Below are positions 54,745 to 64,000 of a DNA stretch of 64,000 nucleotides, one piece after another. Origin of the DNA: Aliiruegeria lutimaris. GTDB taxonomy: Bacteria; Pseudomonadota; Alphaproteobacteria; Rhodobacterales; Rhodobacteraceae. The stretch covers positions 22,040 through 86,039 of the forward strand of contig NZ_FNEK01000021.1 in assembly GCF_900099935.1 (NCBI RefSeq), in the 5' to 3' direction. Within the stretch, counting starts at the first letter, position 1, and each line of letters starts with the position of its first letter. The translations under genes and the position numbers were made by a program. A model generated the notes under the pieces. The model did not search any database and was not told the DNA's origin. It saw only the letters and a list, made by a program, of their open reading frames with translations.

Positions 54745-55395
54745 GTGCTGGATTTCGAGTTGATGTGGCGGATTTATCCGTACTTTCTCCAGGCCGCCTG
54801 GGTGACGGTACAGCTGTCGATCCTGACGACGATCCTCGGGCTCGCTTGCGGCTCGCTCGGGGCGGCGGCGCGGCTGTCGCGCCACTGGTACCTGCGCATG
54901 ATCGGCGCCACCTATGTCAGCCTGTTCCGGGGCACCCCGGCGCTGATCCAGCTTTTCCTGCTCTATTTCGGTGGCCCGCAGGTCGGCATCCAACTCGATG
55001 CTTTCGAGGCCGGCGTGATCGGGCTCGGCGTCAATATCGGCGCCTACATGACCGAGACGATGCGCGGCTCCATCATCGCCATCGACAAGGGCCAGACCGA
55101 GGCCGCCCGCACGCTCGGGCTGTCGCGCTTCCAGGCGTTCCGAAAGGTGGTGCTGCCGCAGGCGCTGCGGCTGATGATCCGCCCGCTCGGGGTGAACATC
55201 AACGCGCTGATCAAGGGCACGGCGCTGGTCGCCGCAATTTCCGTGGTCGAGCTGACCTATACCGCGCAGCGTTATATCGGCTCCACCTACAAACCCTTCG
55301 AGATGTTCCTGCTCTCCGGCCTTCTCTACATGGTCATCATCTACATCGTTGGCAAAGGCATCACCTATCTCGACCGGAAGGTGCGCCTGACATGA
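54745..55395 (+). CDS. Amino-acid ABC transporter permease
   Basis: The 216-aa permease has five to six helices and the EAA motif in [26 protein letters not shown] 54745 is preferred because AGGGGG lies just before it; frames further upstream continue into the creatininase gene. It pairs with the next permease. Confidence 0.85.
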   Translation: MLDFELMWRIYPYFLQAAWVTVQLSILTTILGLACGSLGAAARLSRHWYLRMIGATYVSLFRGTPALIQLFLLYFGGPQVGIQLDAFEAGVIGLGVNIGAYMTETMRGSIIAIDKGQTEAARTLGLSRFQAFRKVVLPQALRLMIRPLGVNINALIKGTALVAAISVVELTYTAQRYIGSTYKPFEMFLLSGLLYMVIIYIVGKGITYLDRKVRLT

Positions 55396-55434
55396 CCCGC
55401 GAAATGACCAAGATCCGCCAGAAAGGATCCCGCC

Positions 55435-56091
55435 ATGGGGCTTGATTTCTCCGTTGTCCCGGCCTGGATGGACACGATCCTGCTGGGCGTGCTCTGGACC
55501 ATAGCCATCACCGTCACCGCGGCGCTCCTGAGTTTCGTCGGCGGCATCCTGCTCGCGGTCATCGCGCTCTACGCGCCCTGGATCGTGCGCCAGCCCTTCC
55601 GGTTCTTCGCCTGGCTCTTCATGGGAACGCCGCTGCTGTTGCAGCTCTTCCTGATCTATTTCGGCCTGATCCAGATCGGTATCGACCTGCCGGCTTTCGT
55701 CGCCGGTTTCATCGGGCTGGGGCTGCATTTCGCCGTCTACAACTCCGAGCTGATCCAGACCGCGATCATCGCCGTCGACACGGGCCAGATGGAGGCGGCG
55801 CGCACGCTGGGCCTGTCGCGGACCCAGGCGTTGCGTAAGGTCGTGGTGCCGCAGGCGGTGCGCGACGTGATCCCGCCCATCGGCAACAACATGATCGCGC
55901 TTCTGAAAGATTCCGCGCTGGTCTCGGTGATCGGCGTGACCGAGCTGACGCTCTCGGCGCAGCTCGCCATCGGCCGAACCTATCGGCCCTTCGAATTCTA
56001 CCTCGTGGCCGCTGTCTGCTACTACGTCATCAATCTCGGGATGGAGGCCGTCCTGCGCCGCATCGAGCGCCGCATCGCGCTCTCCCGTTAA
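55435..56091 (+). CDS. Amino-acid ABC transporter permease
   Basis: This 218-aa protein is the second permease, with the EAA loop [23 protein letters not shown] nearly identical to that of its neighbour, which indicates a paralogous pair. Helices and the LLIYFGLI region are typical of HisMQ-type permeases. It follows the first permease by 39 bases. Confidence 0.9.
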   Translation: MGLDFSVVPAWMDTILLGVLWTIAITVTAALLSFVGGILLAVIALYAPWIVRQPFRFFAWLFMGTPLLLQLFLIYFGLIQIGIDLPAFVAGFIGLGLHFAVYNSELIQTAIIAVDTGQMEAARTLGLSRTQALRKVVVPQAVRDVIPPIGNNMIALLKDSALVSVIGVTELTLSAQLAIGRTYRPFEFYLVAAVCYYVINLGMEAVLRRIERRIALSR

Positions 56092-56108
56092 CCCTCTGCG
56101 AGGCTCCC

Positions 56109-56879
56109 ATGTCCGACACCCAGCATTTTGTCGAAATTCGCCACGCGCGGAAAAATTATGGCTATATCGAGGTCCTCAAGGACATCAGCCTCAATGTCGA
56201 GCGCGGCCAGATCGTAGCCATTATCGGCCCGTCCGGCTCTGGCAAGTCGACTCTCCTGCGCGCCATCAACGATCTCGACCCATTGACGGAAGGCGAAGTG
56301 TGGCTCGACGGTGTGCAGGTCAACAAGAAGCTACCGCATCGGCAATATGAGAAGCACATCAACCAGATGCGCGAGCATGTCGGCATGGTGTTCCAGCATT
56401 TCAACCTGTTCCCGCACCTGACGGTTCGGGAAAACGTGACGATGGCGCCGAAGCTGCTCAAGGGGATCTCCAACGAGGACGCCAACAAGCTCGCCGAGGA
56501 ACAGCTTGCCCATGTCGGCCTGCTGGACAGGATCGATTATTACCCCTCGCGGCTCTCGGGCGGGCAGAAGCAGCGCTGTGCCATTGCGCGTGCGCTGGCG
56601 ATGAAGCCCAAGCTGATGCTTTTCGACGAGGCGACCTCGGCACTGGACCCGGAACTGGTCGAGGAGGTCAACCTTGTGATGAAAAAGCTCGCCGAGGAGC
56701 ACATGACCATGATCATCGTCACCCACGAGATGGATTTCGCGGCCTCCGTCTGCGACCGGGTACTGTTCATGGACCAGGGATACGTGGTCGAGGAGGGCCC
56801 GCCCGAGGTGGTCTTCAAGAACCCCAAGGAAGAACGGACCCGCGCATTCCTGCGCAAGCATCTGGGAGGTGCGAAGTGA
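56109..56879 (+). CDS. Amino-acid ABC transporter ATP-binding protein
   Basis: The 256-aa ATPase has Walker [11 protein letters not shown]-loop FQHFNLFPH, signature LSGGQKQR, Walker [15 protein letters not shown] and H-loop VTHEMDFA. It drives the transporter and its stop overlaps the aminotransferase GTG start, so transporter and enzymes are one transcript. Confidence 0.95.
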   Translation: MSDTQHFVEIRHARKNYGYIEVLKDISLNVERGQIVAIIGPSGSGKSTLLRAINDLDPLTEGEVWLDGVQVNKKLPHRQYEKHINQMREHVGMVFQHFNLFPHLTVRENVTMAPKLLKGISNEDANKLAEEQLAHVGLLDRIDYYPSRLSGGQKQRCAIARALAMKPKLMLFDEATSALDPELVEEVNLVMKKLAEEHMTMIIVTHEMDFAASVCDRVLFMDQGYVVEEGPPEVVFKNPKEERTRAFLRKHLGGAK

Positions 56880-58228
56880 CCGACGCGCCCTCAAACCTCT
56901 TTTACCAATCGCGCAACCCGCGCCCGTTTCTCGACCGGGGCGAAGGGATCTATCTCTTCGATCAGTCCGGCAAGCGCTATATCGACGGCTCCTCGGGCGC
57001 GATGGTCTCCAATATCGGGCACTCCAACCCACGCGTTCTGGCGGCGATGAAGGCCCAGATGGACCGCTCCACCTTCGGCTACCGGCTGCATTTTCGCACC
57101 GAAGCCTCCGAGGCGCTGGCGACAAAGACCGCGCAGATGATGCCCGGCGATCTCGACCGGGTGTTCTTCGTCTCCGGTGGGTCGGAAGCCGTGGAAAGCG
57201 CGGTCAAACTCGCTCGGCAATACGCGATCACCCAGGGCCAGCAGAGCCGCTGGAAGGTGATATCGCGCTTCCCGTCCTATCATGGCTGCACCCTCGGGGC
57301 GCTCGATCTGACCGGCTACGATCCGCTCGCGCGCCCCTTCGATCCGATGATGCGCGGCATGCCGAAAATCCCCGCGCCGGCGACGTATCTCGACCGGGAC
57401 AACCTCACCGAGCACGACCGCGGGCTGAAATACGCAGAGATGCTGCGCGAAAAGATTCTGGCCGAAGGGCCCGATACAGTCCTCGCCTTCATCATGGAGC
57501 CCGTCGGCGGCGCCTCGACCGGCGCGCTGGTGGCCCCTGACAGCTATTACGGCCGCATCCGCGAGATCTGCGACGAGTTCGGCATCCTGCTGATCTACGA
57601 CGAGGTGATGACGGGCGCGGGGCGCACGGGACGGTTTCTGGCCGCCGAGCACTGGGGGATCGTGCCCGACATCGTGGCGCTCTCGAAGGGGTTCGGCGCG
57701 GGCTATGTGCCGCTCGGCGCGACGGTCGCGCCCGCGCGCCTTGTCGAGCCGATCCTCGATGCCGGCGGTTTCCTGCATGGTTTCACCTATGCCGGAAACC
57801 CGCTAGCCTGTTCCGCCGGCCTGGCGGTTCTCGAGGAACTCGAGACGCAGGGCCTGATCGATAACGCCGCCGCGATGGGCGAGGTTCTGATCGGGCGGCT
57901 TCAGGGCCTCATGGAACGCTATCCCTTCATTGGCGATGTCCGGGGCAAGGGGCTGCTGACCGCCTTCGAGTTCGTTGCCGACCGTGACACGATGGAGCCG
58001 CTGCCCGTCGGTTTGAACGCCCATAGCCGGCTGGTCGAAATCGCCTATGAGCACGGCCTCATCACCTATTCGCGCCGCACGCGAGGCGGCGTGGCCGGCG
58101 ATCATTTCCTGGTGGCGCCCCCGCTCATCATCTCCGAGGCCCAGATCGACGAGATCATGGAAATCCTCGTCGAAAGCCTGGACGCCTTCGCGTCCGAAAC
58201 CGGGCTGGGAACGGGAACCGCCGCATGA
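56876..58228 (+). CDS. Class III aminotransferase
   Basis: The 450-aa PLP enzyme has the class III signature: [30 protein letters not shown] and the PLP lysine in [15 protein letters not shown]. Class III enzymes often act on omega- or beta-amino groups. With a 3-oxoacid-type CoA-transferase and a thiolase following, a beta-amino acid giving a beta-keto acid is a logical substrate. GTG start overlaps the ATPase by four bases. Confidence 0.9.
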   Translation: MTDAPSNLFYQSRNPRPFLDRGEGIYLFDQSGKRYIDGSSGAMVSNIGHSNPRVLAAMKAQMDRSTFGYRLHFRTEASEALATKTAQMMPGDLDRVFFVSGGSEAVESAVKLARQYAITQGQQSRWKVISRFPSYHGCTLGALDLTGYDPLARPFDPMMRGMPKIPAPATYLDRDNLTEHDRGLKYAEMLREKILAEGPDTVLAFIMEPVGGASTGALVAPDSYYGRIREICDEFGILLIYDEVMTGAGRTGRFLAAEHWGIVPDIVALSKGFGAGYVPLGATVAPARLVEPILDAGGFLHGFTYAGNPLACSAGLAVLEELETQGLIDNAAAMGEVLIGRLQGLMERYPFIGDVRGKGLLTAFEFVADRDTMEPLPVGLNAHSRLVEIAYEHGLITYSRRTRGGVAGDHFLVAPPLIISEAQIDEIMEILVESLDAFASETGLGTGTAA

Positions 58229-58722
58229 GGATCCGCCACGCAAAAATTGCGGATGCCGAGGCCATTGCCGCGATGCTCTTCCGCCTCGCCGAGGAAACCG
58301 GCGACGGGCCGTATTTCTCGTCGACCGCTGAAACCATCCGGGCGCATGGCTTCGGGGACGCCCCCCTGTTTGAAACGCTGATCGCCGAGCAGAACGGCGC
58401 ACCGGCGGGGCTCGCGCTGTTCTTTCGCCATTTTTCCACGACGCGCGGCCAACCGGGGGTCTATGTGCAAGACCTCTGGGTCGCGCCCGAAGGGCGCAGC
58501 AGCGGGCTCGGCGCGGCCTTGCTGATCGCCGTAGCCGCCCATGCCCGCGAGAGCTGGGGGGCGGCGTATCTGGCGCTCACCCGCCATGGTCACAACGAGG
58601 GCGCTGATGCCTTCTACACGCGGTTCGGTTTCACGGCGCAGGAGAGTGACGTGCCGATGTTCCTGTCCGGCGACGGCTTCACCCGCCTTGCCGACCGCTC
58701 CAAATCGGAGGCCGTCGCATGA
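58225..58722 (+). CDS. GNAT-family N-acetyltransferase
   Basis: This 165-aa acetyltransferase has motif A in VAPEGRSSGLGAALLIA (R-x-x-G-x-G/A for acetyl-CoA) and motif B in GADAFYTRFGF. It lies between the aminotransferase and the CoA-transferase genes with ATGA overlaps on both sides, so it acts in the pathway. It could acetylate the terminal amine of a diamino acid before transamination. Confidence 0.88.
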   Translation: MRIRHAKIADAEAIAAMLFRLAEETGDGPYFSSTAETIRAHGFGDAPLFETLIAEQNGAPAGLALFFRHFSTTRGQPGVYVQDLWVAPEGRSSGLGAALLIAVAAHARESWGAAYLALTRHGHNEGADAFYTRFGFTAQESDVPMFLSGDGFTRLADRSKSEAVA

Positions 58723-59411
58723 GACTGCCCGACAAGACCACAACCCTCGAAGAGGCCGTTTCCGGGATTGCCGACGGGGCGGTGGTGATGGTGGGCGGCT
58801 TCGGCGTGCCCGGCACGCCGTTCACACTGATCCAGGAACTCGTCCGCCAGGGCCAGCGCGGGCTGACCCTCATCAAGAACGACGCCAACGAAGCGGGCAT
58901 GGGCGTCGATCACTTGCTCGCGGCCGGCCAGGTGGACCGGCTGATCACGACCCATATCGGCCTTAACGCCCATGCGATCGCGATGATGAATGCCGGGGAG
59001 ATCGAGGTCGAATTCTGCGCCCAGGGCATCCTCGCGGAACGCATCCGGGCCGGAGGGGCCGGACTTGCCGCGATCCTGACTGATATCGCCGCGGACACCG
59101 AACTGGCCGCCCACAAGCAGCGCATCGAGATCGACGGCAAGCGCTTCGTGGTGGAAACCGCGCTGCGGGCCGATGTCGCGCTGATCCATGCCAACAGCGC
59201 GGACCCGTTCGGCAATCTCGACTACGTCGCCACCGCGCGCAACTTCAACCCGCTGATGGCGATGGCGGCAAAGCGGGTAATCGTCGAGGCGGAGCGCCTG
59301 CAGCCTTTCGGTGGACTGGCCGCCGATGACGTTCACACCCCGGGACCTTTTATCGATTGCGTGGTGGAACTGGGCGATCTCAGCAAGGAATATGCCGTTG
59401 TCCGACGCTAG
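58719..59411 (+). CDS. 3-oxoacid CoA-transferase subunit A
   Basis: The 230-aa alpha subunit has the GxGGF-type motif VMVGGFGVPGTPFTLI and follows the AtoD/PcaI pattern (HIGLNAHAI, NSADPFGNLDY). It activates a beta-keto acid with CoA taken from succinyl- or acetyl-CoA. It overlaps subunit B by 20 bases. Confidence 0.92.
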   Translation: MRLPDKTTTLEEAVSGIADGAVVMVGGFGVPGTPFTLIQELVRQGQRGLTLIKNDANEAGMGVDHLLAAGQVDRLITTHIGLNAHAIAMMNAGEIEVEFCAQGILAERIRAGGAGLAAILTDIAADTELAAHKQRIEIDGKRFVVETALRADVALIHANSADPFGNLDYVATARNFNPLMAMAAKRVIVEAERLQPFGGLAADDVHTPGPFIDCVVELGDLSKEYAVVRR

Positions 59412-60051
59412 GAACAGGATGGTCGCGCGCGCCGCGGCCGAGATCGCCCCCGGCATGGTGGTCAATCTCGGGATCGGGTTGCCGACCAAAGTGGTGAACT
59501 ATCTCGATGCCGATTTCCCGGTCTGCCTGCATACCGAGAACGGGCTGTCCGGGATTGGTCCGACGCTGCCGGTCGAGCGCGCCGACCGCAACCTGATCGA
59601 CGCCGGCGGCGCCTATGTCTCGACCGTTCCCGGCTCGGCCTTTTTCGACAGCGCGGTCAGCTTTGCGCTGGTGCGCTCCGGGCGGCTCGACCTGACGATG
59701 CTGGGCGCCTTCGAGGTGTCCCAGTCGGGCGATCTGGCCAACTGGAAGATCCCCGGCAAGTTCTCGCCCGGCGCCGGCGGTGGGATCGAGCTGGCGCAGA
59801 AGGCGCGCCGCGTCGTCGTGCTCACCACCCATACCGACCGCGCCGGCAATCCCAAGCTCAAGGCGGACTGCACGCTGCCGGTAACGGCGCGCGGCTGCGT
59901 TTCGCGGATCTTCACCGATCTCGCCGTGATCGACGTAACGCCCGAGGGCTTTGCCCTGCGAGAGCGCGCCGAGGGCGTGAGCGCGGCCGAGATCATCGAG
60001 GCGACCGGCGCGCCGCTCGCGCTGCCCGCCGGTGACACACCAACATTCTGA
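59392..60051 (+). CDS. 3-oxoacid CoA-transferase subunit B
   Basis: This 219-aa beta subunit carries the catalytic Glu in HTENGLSGIGP, as in AtoA/PcaJ/ScoB. Start ATG 59392 has AAGGA upstream and overlaps subunit A; a longer upstream frame is unrelated sequence. Confidence 0.92.
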   Translation: MPLSDARNRMVARAAAEIAPGMVVNLGIGLPTKVVNYLDADFPVCLHTENGLSGIGPTLPVERADRNLIDAGGAYVSTVPGSAFFDSAVSFALVRSGRLDLTMLGAFEVSQSGDLANWKIPGKFSPGAGGGIELAQKARRVVVLTTHTDRAGNPKLKADCTLPVTARGCVSRIFTDLAVIDVTPEGFALRERAEGVSAAEIIEATGAPLALPAGDTPTF

Positions 60052-60061
60052 GGAGGCCCGC

Positions 60062-61354
60062 ATGGACCAGAACCTGCAAACCGGCCTGCTTGATGCGGTC
60101 GACGCCGCATTCGACGCGCAATGCGCGTTTCTGGCCGAGCTCGTGTCGCACCCGTCCACCCGTGGGCAGGAACAGAGCGCCCAGGACTTCATGGCCGGGG
60201 AGTTGGCTGCGCGGGACTACGCGGTCGATCGCTGGCAGATCGACGTGGACGAGATCCGGCACCTGCCGGGCTTCTCGCCCGTGCTTGGTCCCTATGACGA
60301 CGCGGTAAACGTTGTGGGCAGCCACAGCAGCCGTACCGGTGCGGGCCGGTCGCTGATTCTGAACGGGCATATCGACGTGGTGCCGGAGGGTCCTCTAGAT
60401 ATGTGGAACAGCCCGCCCTATGCCCCGCGCATCTCCGATGGCTGGATGTACGGACGCGGCGCGGGGGACATGAAGGCGGGGCTGGCCTCCAACCTCTTCG
60501 CGCTCGACGCGCTGCGCGCCTGTGGAATGGCCCCGGCGGCGGATGTGTTCTTCCAGTCCGTGGTCGAGGAGGAATGCACCGGCAACGGGGCACTGGCCTG
60601 CCTCGCGCGGGGCTACAAGGCCGAAGCGGCGCTGATCCCCGAACCCTTTGCCGAAAGCCTCGTCACCGCGCAGCTCGGCGTGATCTGGTTTCAGGTCCAC
60701 CTCAAGGGCCTGCCGACCCATGTCGCCTATGCCGGCAGCGGCTCGAACGCCATCGAGGCGGCGATCCCGCTGATCTCGGCTCTGCATGCGATGGAGGCAC
60801 GCTGGAACCTGCCCGCCAATCGCCACGCCGATTACACCCATATGGACCACGCGCTGAACCTCAATATCGGCAAGATCCAGGGCGGGGACTGGACCAGTTC
60901 CGTGCCCGCCTGGTGCGTATTCGACGTCCGCATGGCGATCTTTCCCGGCCAGAGCATCGAGGCCGCCAAGGTCGAGATCGAGGCCGTGCTGATGGATACG
61001 GCGCGCGAAAACGCGTTTCTGAAGAATTCCTTGCCGGAGATCGTCTATCACGGCTTCCACGCAGAGGGCTATGCGCTCTCCGCCGATGGAAGCGCCGCCG
61101 CCGCGCAGGCCGTGGGCGCACTGGAGGCGGCCCATGGCGCGGTGACGGGCGACGCGCTCGACCGGGCCGCGATCACCGCGACTACGGATGCGCGCTTCTT
61201 CGGTCTCTATGCCGACACGCCCGCGCTCGTCTACGGCCCGCGCGCGGAGGCGATCCACGGCTTCAACGAGCGGGTAGACCTTGAAAGCATGCGCCGTGTC
61301 ACCAAGGCCACCGCCCTGTTAATTGCCGACTGGTGCGGCACCGAAGAAATCTGA
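60062..61354 (+). CDS. M20-family ArgE/DapE-type deacylase
   Basis: The 430-aa metallohydrolase has HIDVVPEG, YGRGAGDMKAG and VVEEECTGNG, the metal and catalytic residues of the ArgE/DapE family. It would remove an N-acetyl or similar acyl group from an amino acid. Together with a GNAT in the same operon, it may reverse a protecting acetylation after chain shortening. GAGGAGG precedes the start. Confidence 0.9.
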   Translation: MDQNLQTGLLDAVDAAFDAQCAFLAELVSHPSTRGQEQSAQDFMAGELAARDYAVDRWQIDVDEIRHLPGFSPVLGPYDDAVNVVGSHSSRTGAGRSLILNGHIDVVPEGPLDMWNSPPYAPRISDGWMYGRGAGDMKAGLASNLFALDALRACGMAPAADVFFQSVVEEECTGNGALACLARGYKAEAALIPEPFAESLVTAQLGVIWFQVHLKGLPTHVAYAGSGSNAIEAAIPLISALHAMEARWNLPANRHADYTHMDHALNLNIGKIQGGDWTSSVPAWCVFDVRMAIFPGQSIEAAKVEIEAVLMDTARENAFLKNSLPEIVYHGFHAEGYALSADGSAAAAQAVGALEAAHGAVTGDALDRAAITATTDARFFGLYADTPALVYGPRAEAIHGFNERVDLESMRRVTKATALLIADWCGTEEI

Positions 61355-61366
61355 TCGGAAGACCCA

Positions 61367-62542
61367 ATGCGCGAAGCTGTTATCGTTTCCACCGCCCGCA
61401 CGCCCATCGGCAAGGCCTATCGCGGCGCGTTCAACAATCTCGAAGGGCCGAGCCTTGCCGCGCACGCGGTGCGTGCCGCTGTGACCCGTGCCGGGCTGGA
61501 AGGCGGCGAGATCGAGGATGCCGTCTTCGGCTCCGCGCTCACGCAGGGCTCCACGGGCGTGAATGTCGCGCGCCATATCGCGCTGGCCTCCGGCCTGCCC
61601 GATAGCGTCGCGGGCGTCACGCTCGACCGGCAATGCGCCTCGGGACTCAACGCGCTGGCCGTGGCCGGGCATATGGTTTGTGTTGAGGGAGTGGACGTTG
61701 CGTTGGCCGGCGGTTTGGAGAGCATTTCGCTCGTCCAGGAGAAGCACTGGAACGCCCATCGCTACCACGACCCGGCAGTGCGCGACGGCTACTACATGTC
61801 GATGCTGGAGACCGCCGAGGTCGTGGCCGACCGCTACGGCGTGAGCCGCGCGGCGCAGGATGCCTATGCGCTTGAGAGCCAACTGCGCACCGCACGGGCT
61901 CAGGCAGCCGGTATTTTCTCAGAAGAAATCGTGCCGGTGGATGCGGTGAAACTGGTGACCGACAAGAAGACCGGCGAGACGCGGGAAGAGGCGGTGCGGC
62001 TGGAAGCCGACGAGTGCAATCGGGCCGCGACCACGGCGGAGGGGCTCGCGCGCCTCGCGCCCGTCATGGGCGAGGACAAGACCGTGACCGCCGGCAATGC
62101 CAGCCAGCTTTCCGATGGCGCGGCGGCACTGGTGGTGATGGAGTCCGCCGAGGCCGCCCGGCGTGGGCTGGAGCCATTGGGCGCGCTGCGCGGCTTCACG
62201 GTCGCCGGCGTTGCCCCGGAAGAAATGGGGATCGGCCCGGTGGTGGCGGTGCCGCGCCTGCTTGAACGGACGGGGCTCGGCATGGAGGATATCGGCCTCT
62301 GGGAGATCAACGAGGCGTTCGCCGCCCAACTCGTCTATTGCCGCGATCGGCTTGAGATCCCCACCGAGCGGCTCAATGTCAACGGCGGCGCAATCGCCAT
62401 CGGCCATCCCTACGGCATGTCCGGCGCGCGCATGGCAGGGCATCTGCTCCTTGAGGGCCGGCGTCGCGCGGTGCGTTGGGGTGTTGTCTCGATGTGTGTC
62501 GGAGGCGGACAGGGCGCAGCCGGTCTGATCGAACTGTTCTGA
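61367..62542 (+). CDS. Thiolase (acetyl-CoA C-acyltransferase)
   Basis: This 391-aa degradative thiolase has the nucleophilic Cys in LDRQCASGLNALAVAG, the GHPYGMSGARMAGH histidine region and the second Cys in CVGGGQGAAG. It cleaves a beta-ketoacyl-CoA to acetyl-CoA and a shortened acyl-CoA, the step after the CoA-transferase. It is the last gene of the operon. Confidence 0.93.
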   Translation: MREAVIVSTARTPIGKAYRGAFNNLEGPSLAAHAVRAAVTRAGLEGGEIEDAVFGSALTQGSTGVNVARHIALASGLPDSVAGVTLDRQCASGLNALAVAGHMVCVEGVDVALAGGLESISLVQEKHWNAHRYHDPAVRDGYYMSMLETAEVVADRYGVSRAAQDAYALESQLRTARAQAAGIFSEEIVPVDAVKLVTDKKTGETREEAVRLEADECNRAATTAEGLARLAPVMGEDKTVTAGNASQLSDGAAALVVMESAEAARRGLEPLGALRGFTVAGVAPEEMGIGPVVAVPRLLERTGLGMEDIGLWEINEAFAAQLVYCRDRLEIPTERLNVNGGAIAIGHPYGMSGARMAGHLLLEGRRRAVRWGVVSMCVGGGQGAAGLIELF

Positions 62543-62614
62543 CATCTTCGGTCAGAGGGACACATCGCTTGGTTTCAGGCGACGGTGACAAAAACTGACT
62601 TCGATTGAAATACT

Positions 62615-62658
62615 TGGTAGCGGAGGAGGGACTTGAACCCCCGACACGCGGATTATGA
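62615..62658 (-). tRNA. 3' fragment of a tRNA with CAT anticodon (att site)
   Basis: Read on the - strand the sequence is TCATAA of an anticodon loop, TCCGC stem strand, a full T-arm (GGGGG-TTCAAGT-CCCTC) and CTCCGCTACCA acceptor end. The 5' half of a tRNA does not follow; homology stops just before T33. This is a truncated tRNA, as left when a tyrosine integrase inserts into a tRNA 3' half. Anticodon CAT suggests Met or Ile2. An integrase gene begins 124 bases away. Confidence 0.75.
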
Positions 62659-62781
62659 TTCTAATTTCTAGGGTTTTCAGGGCGGAACGTGGCATCACAA
62701 TTTTATTTCAAAATATTGAAATTATTGGTATAATTTCACCATACCGGAACATACCGAAACACCCCTATTCACGAGATTTAT

Positions 62782-63570
62782 GTGACTAAGATGAGACTAA
62801 CGGACATTCGGATAAAAAATCTGCGTGTCCCAGAAAGTGGTCAGAAGACCTACTTTGACGCTGCGCTGCCTGGCTTTGGCGTGCGTGTTTCGCAAGGCGG
62901 GACAAAATCCTTTGTGGTGATGCTTGGTGAGAAACGACGACTACGAACGATCGGTCGCTACCCGGCGATGAAATTGGCTGATGCGCGTAAAGCCGCCAAA
63001 CGCGTTCAGGTAGAGGCGGATGCCGAAAGCTCCGACGCTCCACTCCCTGAGCCGGTAACCTTCGAGACGGCTCGAAACAAATTCCTGGCCGACAGCAGGA
63101 GACGCAACAAGGAACGTACCCACCAAGGGTATCATCGACTCCTGTATCGCCACTTCAACTTTGACAAAGACCTCGACGCGCTCACCCGTGCCGACGTCAT
63201 GGATTCGGTTGAGAAACTAGCCGACACACCGTCGGAACAACAACATGCCTTTGTGGCCTTACGCATCATGATGAATTGGTGCGTGAATCGCGGCTATGTT
63301 GATGGTTCTCCGCTCCCACCGCTGTCATTCCGTTCCGAACCTCGATCGAATGTCGTGTCAGATGGAGACTTGGCAAAGATCTGGGAGCGCGCGGTTGACG
63401 TTGGCTACCCCTTTCCTCCCCTGAGAATTGCCGCTCTCGTTTCTCAACAGGATGGACCAAACAGGCTCCGGCAGCGATCGGATCCGAGAGACTTGGGTGA
63501 ACTCAGTCCGCTGGATCCGCGTGAAGCAGATCAACCTTCCGTGAGCTTGCTTTCCGGAGGCCGCAATTGA
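62782..63570 (+). pseudogene. Tyrosine integrase (P4 type), C-terminally truncated
   Basis: The first 262 codons show an N-terminal DUF4102 arm-binding domain (TYFDAALPGFGVRVSQGG, GRYPAMKLADARKAAK) and the SAM-like core-binding domain. The catalytic domain stops after its start: the RxxHxxR and final Tyr motifs are absent, and the residues after AALVSQQ are unlike the family, as after a frameshift or deletion. Functional excision is unlikely. The start is GTG 62782 or ATG 62791. Confidence 0.8.
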
Positions 63571-63712
63571 CTTCATGCAGCGGGCTGCCCAGACCGAGAA
63601 CGCCTGGGCGCTGCTCGATATGGCACGTTACTTTCTCGATGGTGTCGGCACGCCCGCAGATGCCATCCAGTCGGGAATCTCAAGTTCGACAGTAAAGCTG
63701 ATAAGCAATTGA
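63545..63712 (+). pseudogene. Sel1-like repeat fragment
   Basis: A 55-codon frame reads AAQTENAWALLDMARYFLDG and VGTPADAI, which has the Sel1/TPR-like spacing (A-x-LA-x-x-Y-x-x-G-x-G-x-x-x-D). It has no start and overlaps the integrase end in another frame. It appears to be a scrap of another gene joined at the integrase break. Confidence 0.3.
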
Positions 63713-63756
63713 TATCGTTTACGTGAGCTGGCGGGAATTGCCACAACAGGCGTCTT

Positions 63757-64000
63757 TCAGGCGGGTTTTGGGATGTTGAGTGCTTCGAAAAGATTGAGCT
63801 GTTCGGGCTGGCTCCTTGAGGTTCCGGTGAAGGTTTTGGTTCCGATGTGCGTGGTGTGCCGCTGGATCCTCGCAAGCAGGTCTAGGGCGGTTCGGGGACT
63901 GGCGGATTGCCCTTTGGCTTTCAGGCGCATGCGCATGACGCGGTAGAGGATGAGTGCCAGGAAGCAGATCATCGCGTGGGCGCGAATGCGGTCCGGCAGG
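63757..64000 (-). mobile_element. C-terminal end of an IS transposase, runs off the window
   Basis: On the - strand the last 81 residues of a DDE transposase are visible (LPDRIRAHAMICFLALILYR, then a Lys/Gln-rich tail ending in FEALNIPKPA). The ICFLAL helix after an AHA motif is typical of the IS1634/IS4-like C-terminus. The rest lies beyond position 64000. The IS end should be between about 63700 and 63757. Confidence 0.65.

Noticed and set aside
62538..62556. Terminator after the thiolase gene
   Set aside because: The 6-bp TCTGAC/GTCAGA stem overlaps the stop codon and lacks a T-run, so it is too weak to call.
62615..62700. Complete tRNA gene
   Set aside because: Only positions from T33 to the CCA end are present; no D-arm or 5' acceptor strand precedes it.
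1..64000. CRISPR array or rRNA operon
   Set aside because: No regularly spaced repeats and no rRNA-like sequence were seen.

Overview
The window looks like chromosomal DNA of a metabolically versatile alphaproteobacterium, most likely a Rhodobacteraceae (Roseobacter/Salipiger-like) organism. The grounds are high GC, tightly overlapped operons (many ATGA, GTGA and TGATG stop/start junctions), TRAP and ABC uptake genes, many GntR/LacI/LysR regulators, ExoD, an FeS-type bacterial cryptochrome/photolyase and a uronate isomerase pathway. This assignment is inference from gene content; no rRNA or other marker gene is present.

Layout. (1) 0.9-10.4 kb: two convergent gene sets that look like one signalling and membrane-remodelling module. 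The + strand has a Ser/Thr kinase, an FHA protein, a PP2C phosphatase and a GTPase-like protein with a broken P-loop. The - strand has a 709-aa dynamin-like GTPase coupled to a 293-aa dynamin-like GTPase, then a roadblock/LC7-like protein and an unknown protein. (2) 10.7-14.5 kb: an SDR with a photolyase, and an NTF2-like protein with a polysaccharide deacetylase. (3) 14.9-25.1 kb: hexuronate/pectin catabolism. uxaAB lie on +; uxaC, a TRAP transporter, kdgF and kduI form one operon on -, ending at a clear terminator; two GntR regulators have palindromic operators nearby. (4) 25.6-34.7 kb: a LacI regulator, a Pot/Fe-type ABC transporter, nucleoside hydrolase, adenine deaminase and a phosphoribosyltransferase, a likely purine-nucleoside uptake and salvage unit, plus an M20 amidohydrolase. 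(5) 35.2-39.7 kb: a decaying tungsten aldehyde:ferredoxin oxidoreductase (AOR) operon. AOR has lost its N-terminal half and the MoeB-like gene has an in-frame TAG. (6) 39.9-52 kb: mixed genes, including a BBE-type flavoprotein, a cysteine synthase-glutaredoxin fusion, a TTC38-like TPR protein, a nucleoside deaminase, a DUF2126 transglutaminase, ExoD and a QorB/HxlR redox pair. (7) 52-62.5 kb: a LysR regulator and a ten-gene operon (amino-acid ABC transporter, creatininase-like hydrolase, class III aminotransferase, GNAT, CoA-transferase A/B, M20 deacylase, thiolase) whose enzyme set matches acetylated beta-amino-acid (beta-lysine type) breakdown. (8) 62.6-64 kb: a 3' tRNA fragment with CAT anticodon, a truncated tyrosine integrase, a short Sel1-like fragment and the end of an IS transposase, i.e. 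the edge of a degraded genomic island.

The strongest candidate for an undescribed system is region 1. A complete phospho-threonine circuit (writer, reader, eraser) sits beside an active dynamin pair, a pseudo-GTPase visibly related to the smaller dynamin, and a roadblock protein of the type that pairs with GTPases. No type VI secretion structural gene is in the window. The second most interesting region is the possible beta-lysine-type pathway, the third the decaying AOR operon with its perfect 18-bp intergenic hairpin.
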